Below are positions 58,035 through 64,000 of a stretch of DNA of 64,000 nucleotides, piece by piece. Source of the DNA: Tetracladium setigerum (taxonomy: Eukaryota > Ascomycota > Leotiomycetes > Helotiales); assembly GCA_031472005.1 (NCBI GenBank), contig PZJY01000005.1, positions 620,001 through 684,000 of the forward strand. The letters are read 5' to 3'. Under the pieces are notes generated by a model, which was not told the origin of the DNA, did no database searches, and saw only the letters and a program-made list of their open reading frames with translations. The stretch's first letter is position 1, and every line of letters starts with the position of its first letter. A program made the translations under genes and the position numbers.

Positions 58035-59423
58035 ATGTCTTCTCCTCAACTCAAACCTATTATTCTCCTTTGTGATGGTACATGGTGTGGGAGGGAAACT
58101 TCCACCCGGACCAACATTTACATGCTCGCGGACATGGTTGGTATACCCATCGCCAACCCAAACGATGAAGATGTACACTACATCCCCGCAACAGACCCCA
58201 GAGGAAGAAAAGGCCGATACATCCACGGAGTTGGACTCGGTAGCACATTTCTAGATTACATTTTCAACGGTATCACAGCTTCAGACATTGCTGAGCAATG
58301 CATCTCTGCCTACAAGTATATCGCGGAGAACTATGAAGAAGGGGTGACCGAGATCTGGATGTTTGGACTCAGCCGTGGAGCATACACAGTTCGATGTGTT
58401 GCTGGAATGATCAACAATTGCGGCATTATTGAACGCAATAAACTAGATGATTACGAGTTTGATCTCCTCTGTCGAGAGGTCTATCGGATCTACCGCTCGC
58501 CGTATGATGTTGATACTCCACAATCACCTCAATCTCGTCTGTTTCGCCAGAAAAAATCATGGCCTTTGATCGGCGACGAGAAGAAAGGCGAAGAGAGACG
58601 AAAGCCGCCCGTTCGCTTTATGGGTCTTTTCGACACTGTAGGAAACCTCGGGATCCCTACGTTCACTGGCGGTGTAGGACTTGAGTGGCCCAAGTTCTAC
58701 AACGAGGATGTCTCTTCGGTCGTCGATCATGTTTATCAAGCCGTGTCACTAAGCGATCGATCCTACGTCTTCCAGCCTTGTCTTGCAAGACGTGACATCG
58801 AGAAGGTCCCTGATCGCAGCAAGTGGAACATCCACGAGAAGTGGTTTCCAGGAATGCACTACGATTTGGGCCGACAGCGCTTCAAATTCTTTCGGGATGC
58901 CGGAGGGGCACCTTGGGAGCGTTTTCTGGCTGGAGTGGGATTCGCAAGCAGAGTCATTGAGCCGAATGAAGTTCTTGCCGATCTTGTTTTGGAATGGATG
59001 CTACGATCTATCAGAGCTCATGATTTAGAAGCTCTGATCGTGAGCAATGTGGGTGAGAGAACCGACATCCTCCGACGAAGCATTGTCGCTCCGGGCGGAC
59101 GAACTGGCGATGGTGATGTTTACAACAGAATCCTCGAGTATGCGCCATTCGGGACTATTGGAATGAAGATTTGGAGGACGTTTGCTGGCAGGGCAAGCCG
59201 TGTTAATTCTATCAGCGAGCTTTTGCTTGCTATCAGGGACAGGCATATTCCAGATAATGATGCGGATGTGTATGATTATCAGAACGTGGACCCGAATCTT
59301 CCAACTCCGGCAACGATACAGGTACTTGCAAGAATCGATCCATTGACTGGGAATGCAGCGGCGGACGAGAGATTAAGATACCCGAGCAGGGCGCTTCTGT
59401 CTTGGCAGTTGAGAACTAGGTAG
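58035..59423 (+). CDS. DUF2235 alpha/beta-hydrolase-like protein
   Basis: An intronless 462-residue frame. It begins with the family's PIILLCDGTWCGRE motif and contains HYIPATDPRGRKGRYIHG.G (the GVG segment), FLDYIFNGITASDIAEQ, and the nucleophile-elbow-like sequence WMFGLSRGAYTVRCVAGMI. Then come VRFMGLFDTVGNLGIP, VVDHVYQAVSLSDRSYVFQP and WFPGMHYDLG, the usual His region. DUF2235 proteins include bacterial type VI phospholipase effectors and many fungal proteins of unknown substrate. A serine hydrolase mechanism (Ser of GLSRG, Asp of LFDTVG, His of MHYD) is inferred. There is no signal peptide or membrane segment. The absence of introns contrasts with most neighbours. Confidence 0.9.
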   Translation: MSSPQLKPIILLCDGTWCGRETSTRTNIYMLADMVGIPIANPNDEDVHYIPATDPRGRKGRYIHGVGLGSTFLDYIFNGITASDIAEQCISAYKYIAENYEEGVTEIWMFGLSRGAYTVRCVAGMINNCGIIERNKLDDYEFDLLCREVYRIYRSPYDVDTPQSPQSRLFRQKKSWPLIGDEKKGEERRKPPVRFMGLFDTVGNLGIPTFTGGVGLEWPKFYNEDVSSVVDHVYQAVSLSDRSYVFQPCLARRDIEKVPDRSKWNIHEKWFPGMHYDLGRQRFKFFRDAGGAPWERFLAGVGFASRVIEPNEVLADLVLEWMLRSIRAHDLEALIVSNVGERTDILRRSIVAPGGRTGDGDVYNRILEYAPFGTIGMKIWRTFAGRASRVNSISELLLAIRDRHIPDNDADVYDYQNVDPNLPTPATIQVLARIDPLTGNAAADERLRYPSRALLSWQLRTR

Positions 59424-61485
59424 GGTTACTCTGGGATTTGTATGATAGCAATTCTTTGTAAATCTTGTTCGGATGGCTTTTCTTTACTCGACAAATTGTA
59501 ACTAGCAAATACGTTGCTGATATTCTCTTGTAAACTAAAGTTGCCTTTTTGCAAACGCAGGCGTTTGCTATCAAGTCGTTGTTGAGTTGACTAAGAATAT
59601 CAATATTTTTTCTTGTATAAAACAATATAAAACAGCTTCTCATAACTAAATTCAATTTGACTTGATGTTGAGAATGCGATACACAACTTAATACGGCTTT
59701 AGTTGATCTTGTGCGATAACCAAGCGGTCTCGTCTTTCTCCCAGTAATCGAACTTCATGCCAAGCAGGTGGGATTGCCTCATCCTACACCACCTCTTCTT
59801 GATTTAGCACGAGAAGTTCTGGGTACCAACAGTATCGTGTAATAAGAAGTGGCTTTTCGATGTATTTTTGGCATTTACGGAGCTGTGACATGCAAAATGG
59901 ACCATCTGGTGAAAAATCTCGATATTTCTCACATACGTATATTGTTTTGTCGTCGTGGCTGATCCCGCTTCAAGGGATTTGGCTTCTTTTGCTGCTGAGA
60001 GGTCGTCCTGTCATTTTGTTTGTGGTTGGACTTCGCACATTCGTCGATGCTGAAGTCGGAGGGTTGAATAGAGGAGAAGCTGCAGATATCGCGGTCAGCG
60101 AGGAGAAATCTCAAATCCGGGTGACCATGAGCCGTTTAGTAGAGCAGAAGAACGTGTCTTCCTATGTTACAATTCAGTCAAGATGTCACCGAAATCGGGG
60201 TTTAATGCGGTTTGGAATGAAGATGGTCTAGAAGTTGTTCGACGATTGAGAAAAGAATGACACTGATTTAGAGGAGCAGAATGGGTTGTACGAGGCGAAT
60301 TGTGATCATGTACAACCTTTGGGAATTGGGAAGTTTGCCCTTCCAATTGATGCGAAAGTTGTGGACGAAGAGGAGGAAGTTCAGTACTGTTTGCACGAGA
60401 GTACATTGTTTTGTGTGTAATGTCGCGATCGGGATATGCGGTGCTTCGGAAAGAGTCACTTGTGGCATTGAACCTTCTTCTTTCCCGATTATTAAGATAG
60501 CACTTAAAGTTCGGTGGAATGATGGCAAAGGCTACAATTTTTACTATATAATTTCGCGGTGGAATCTCACCTGTGCTTAACACGAGATTAACGAAGCTTC
60601 TCAGCTGGAATGATGGGGACATCAAACTGTCGTATTAATAATTCAGGATAAAAGTGAGAATATTGAGCAATTTGGTAACCTTTACCTCCTCATCAGCTGC
60701 TTTTCTGGTAGGCCTGATCGTTTCCTGCTGGTCTTTAAAAGAGCCGGAGAAATTCACTGTCCATCTTTGAACGTAGTATTGACAAGTTCACCTACTCTAG
60801 GAAGGCAAGAATCATGACAGACTCACAACCTTGGACGTCGATTTTTCTGATTGCTTGGAATCCAGTTCTGTCACACAGAAATAAGAAGAGCCATTTGTTT
60901 CGCCAAGGAGGGCTTAGGATCGGCGGATAAGATTATGCGAAGTCTAAATTCCGGGGGACTCCAGTCGATCAGCGCTGGTACGGGACTTATGGGGCTGAAC
61001 GTCAGTGTAAAAGCTAATTTAAATTGTCCATGTTGATTCGACGCGTGGAATTGCAATTTTAATCCTCCGGCTTTGTCGGGTGCTGGGAAGTGGTGTTCGC
61101 GAACGCGCTTGGAAGCACTCTGTTGCACCAAAGTCAGGCGTCCGCGAGTCGGAAACTAATTCATTCAAAACAAACCCCAAGGTATGACTGCCTGAGTTCC
61201 CAATTTCGTTTGAACTTTCTTTTCTAAATCTACATTGGCTTGCACCGTTGCCTCAATTAAACCGCTGGGAAAGTTAGGTCCCCTCTTTTCTTTTTTGTCG
61301 GCATTCGAATGCCATTTCATGTCCGGCTGAACAAATAGCTTGCATACAAAACCAGAGCCCCTTCCTCGTGTGTTGAGGGCATTGTCTCTCCATTCTTTAG
61401 ACAATTTCATTCTATTCAGATGAGTTTCGAATAATTACTTTCTTCTATCACAATTTTCATTCCACACGATATTGCAATCGTCACA
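59424..61485. other. Gene-free region
   Basis: 2 kb without a convincing gene. A few short coding-like stretches around 60170-60560 are interrupted by stops in all frames and could be decayed remnants. Nothing is recognisable. Confidence 0.45.
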
Positions 61486-62869
61486 ATGCGTTGCACCTCA
61501 GTCCTTTCTCTTCTTTTGGTGGTTGGCTCTGCTCTCGGAGCTCCAGCCAAATCATGTTCTTCTACCTACTCTAGTGCCGGCAAGCGTGCAGTCGGTTATT
61601 TTGGAAATTGGGTACGTGAAGAGATCTCTGTAACAGAGAAGCGCATGGATTAATATGGTTTCTAGGATATTTATGGCCGAAATTTCAAGGTCACCGACAT
61701 CCAGGCCACGCAATTGACTCACGTTGTCTACTCGTTCATGAACGTCAATACCACAACTGGTGAAGTGTACTTCTCCCTTTCTGATATTTCACCAAAAGCT
61801 GTATCTAAATCCTGCCAGATATCTCTCCGATGAATGGGCGGACCTCCAAATCTCCTACCCAGGAGACAACACCGCTGAAAACGGAACCAATGTGTACGGC
61901 GGAATCAAACAACTCTACCTTCTCAAAAAGGCGAACCGTTCCCTTAAGACTCTAATGGCTATTGGCGGTGCCACCTACTCACCCAATTTTGTTCCCGTTC
62001 TTGCATCAGACGCCCTCCGCGCAACATTTGCGAAGACGTCAGTGTCACTGATGACTAACCTCGGATTCGATGGAATCGATATGGATTACGAATACGTGAC
62101 CGACTCAACCCAAGCCGCACAGATGGTTGATCTTCTAAAGAGAATACGAGTAGAAATGGCTGCCTACTCTAGTCGAACCTCCTCTCCTCCATTCCTTCTT
62201 TCCTATGCCTCACCCGCCGGACCAGACAAGTACAAGCAACTTGACTTCAAGGGCATGGATCAATATCTGGACTTCTGGAATTACATGGGCTTCGACTACG
62301 CTGGATCTTGGGATAAGATCGCTGGACATCAAGCCAATGTTTTCCAAGACAACAAGAACACCGCTTCTACGCCATTCAACACGACTTCTGCGATGGCATA
62401 TTACACTTCTGTCGGGGGTGTCTGTGCTTCCAAAATCAACCTTGGTTCTCCACTCTATGGACGAGCTTTTGCTCAGACTGAAGGTCCTGGCAAGCCATTC
62501 AATGGAACCGGCACAACTGGCAGCTTTGATCTTGCTGGTGTCTGGGATTACAAGGCTTTGCCTGCTCCAGGATATAATTCCAAGGTATTCAGTCTCAATA
62601 AGGTTGGAGCTTCGTACAGCTATGATGCCGCGAAGAAGTACATGGTTAGCTATGATACGCCTGAGATCGCAAAGGTGAAGGCGCAGTATATCAAATCTTC
62701 GGGACTGGGAGGGAGTATGTGGTGGGAGGTGAGCATGGATAAGACTGGAGCTGATAGTTTGATTGGAACTACTGTCAATACTTTTGGTGGAGTTAGGGGG
62801 CTGGAGAAGAGTTCGAATCATTTGAACTATCCAGAGAGCAAGTATGATAATTTGAGACGGGGGATGTAG
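61486..62869 (+). CDS. Secreted GH18 chitinase (class V, ChiB1/Cts-type fold)
   Basis: Exons 61486-61611, 61666-61766 and 61819-62869; 425 residues. Signal peptide MRCTSVLSLLLVVGSALGAPA. The TIM-barrel marks are KRAVGYFGNW, THVVYSFMNVN, LKTLMAIGGATYS (a substrate-binding SxGG variant), the catalytic DGIDMDYEY (DxxDxDxE with Glu as proton donor), NYMGFDYAGSWD and GGSMWWEVSMD. An insertion domain lies between GSPLYGRAF and MVSYDTPE. The second intron begins GTACTT after GAAGT and gives GE|VYLSDEWADLQISYPGD, as in secreted fungal endochitinases. There is no CBM or anchor. It hydrolyses chitin outside the cell for wall turnover or nutrition. Confidence 0.94.
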
Positions 62870-63879
62870 ACGTAAGCCGAGGTTAGAGCAGAGTGGGTGT
62901 GAATGGACGAGGCGAAGGATTCTTGGAGTCCGGAAATTTCTGTACTTCGAATATTAAATATTAAGGTAAATGTATATTTATACATGTTAACATATCTTGT
63001 CAGCCCTCAGAAAATGGAGGAATGACGAAGTCTAGACGCCGCCAGCCAGCTGGCAATGACGGCTGAGCGATCACGTGACCAATGCGATGCGTTGGCAAGT
63101 CAACTTTTTTCTCTCCATTTAATCTTGTTATCACCCCGACACTCCTCTGTCCTTCCTCCTTCTCCCTCCCTCAACCTCCACGATATCTCTCTCGTCTCCT
63201 ATTGATATACCGGTTAAATCGCAACTTTTATTGCCCGCCACCGCTCGTCCCCCGTCGCACAAAAGCCAACCTCCTCCTGTCACCAAGTAAGTGCCCATGA
63301 CAGGACGGGCGCAGGCAATCAAGCAAGCTTAAACAGGCTGCAGCTGCAGCTCCTGAGATCGGGAATCACTGGACAGCAATAAGCACCGCAGCTGGCAAAG
63401 CAAAGCATGTCACAGGGACGGACCGCTCCTCTGCAGCGCATCGCAGCTGCAGCCCCAACTTTGAATCCTTTTCTCTCTCTCTGTCTGTTTTATATTGTTG
63501 CTTCTACTTATTGGATGCGTTTCACGTCTTTTCTCTTTCATTCCAAAGTCATTTTTCCTGTTCGTAAGTCGAAGGAGGGTTGTCTGCATTTCCAGGCCGC
63601 TAGTCATCACAGCCCGACTGGTCTATTTTGGGGGTGTGAGGGGTGATAAGCATTTCCATTCGCTGTGTTCGAGCAGCCACCAAGAATCACCTCGTCTTTC
63701 AGACCCTCCTTCTGTTCCCCCTGCTCAGCTCACGCTCACACTTCTCACCCCCTCGTACTCACTCACTCACACTCAAGCTCACACACCCACACACACACCA
63801 AGTTGGTGACGGAATAATCCACAGCCTTCTCTTCCCAGTATCAGATATCCCCGCTGATCAAGGTCCCATGTGACCAAAG
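62870..63879 (+). other. Intergenic region, C/T-rich 5' leader at its end
   Basis: Contains TCACGTGACC at about 63071, and long C/T- and CA-rich stretches toward 63800, typical of a fungal leader before a start codon. No gene is seen. Confidence 0.45.
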
Positions 63880-64000
63880 ATGGCCGCAAGCGGCGATGCG
63901 TTCAGCTCATCCTATAACTGGCCATTTGGCGCCAGGAGCATCAAAGTCCAGATGCCTTTACATCATCAGTATCAACGATGGCCAGATTGATGAAAAAGCG
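63880..64000 (+). CDS. Possible 5' end of a gene cut by the window edge
   Basis: An ATG at 63880 opens MAASGDAFSSSYNWPFGARS and stops after 36 codons as read. Adding one G at 63951 (GTCCAG to GTCCAGG) instead continues VQDAFTSSVSTMARLMKK to the window end. The C/T-rich leader and the same type of repair as in other genes favour a real start, but too little is visible to name the product. Confidence 0.35.

Noticed and set aside
60170..60560. Possible decayed C2-domain or phospholipase fragment (KSGFNAVWNED-like in one frame)
   Set aside because: Too short, interrupted by stops, and no second matching segment was found.
1..64000. CRISPR arrays, prophage, operons or viral insertions
   Set aside because: No regularly spaced identical repeats, integrase or polymerase genes were seen; the window is typical fungal nuclear DNA.

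Overview
The window is from the nuclear genome of a filamentous ascomycete (Pezizomycotina). The genes carry short GT-AG introns (45-240 nt, most 45-130) with CTAAC-type branch points, tRNA genes carry introns, and the gene set includes fungal Cdc24, a Met30/beta-TrCP-type F-box protein, GH72/GH17/GH18 wall enzymes and mitochondrial Mrp10. A leotiomycete (Botrytis/Sclerotinia-like) host is a guess from overall gene style, not a demonstrated placement. There is no sign of bacterial, phage or viral sequence, no CRISPR array and no intact transposon.

Layout. 0-5 kb is nearly gene-free, with simple repeats, AT-rich DNA and one small broken candidate gene. 5-15 kb holds growth and polarity control: an F-box/WD40 ubiquitin-ligase adaptor (minus), the Cdc42 exchange factor CDC24 (plus) and a three-exon mitoribosomal protein MRP10 (minus). 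15-24 kb holds a large low-complexity nuclear-type protein, a SnoaL/NTF2-like protein and three consecutive genes of a small Cys/His protein family. 24-35.8 kb holds an intron-containing tRNA-His, a DJ-1/Hsp31-type protein, a GH17 wall glucanase with a GPI-type tail, an SDR oxidoreductase, a GH72 glucanosyltransferase and a secreted M28 aminopeptidase. 36.8-44 kb holds a single-pass membrane protein, a fourth Cys/His family member and a 951-residue protein ending in a Lys-rich tandem repeat. 44-49.5 kb is mostly non-coding, with a near-perfect 44-nt hairpin, direct repeats and a decayed repeat module. 49.5-64 kb holds divergent SOD2 and PSF3, a second membrane protein, a pirin whose long intron contains a tRNA-Gly gene on the opposite strand, a DUF2235 protein, a GH18 chitinase, and the possible start of another gene at the edge.

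The genes do not form one pathway. Three cell-wall enzymes (GH17, GH72, GH18) and two secreted/membrane proteins with unknown ligands lie among housekeeping genes for DNA replication (PSF3), mitochondrial translation (MRP10), oxidative defence (SOD2, DJ-1) and polarity (CDC24).

A cross-cutting observation: at least eight reading-frame breaks in otherwise well-formed genes are each repaired by adding one G or C, nearly all in a short G/C run. This points to systematic single-base undercalls in the assembly rather than eight pseudogenes. Coordinates of spliced genes were worked out by hand from splice signals and reading-frame continuity.
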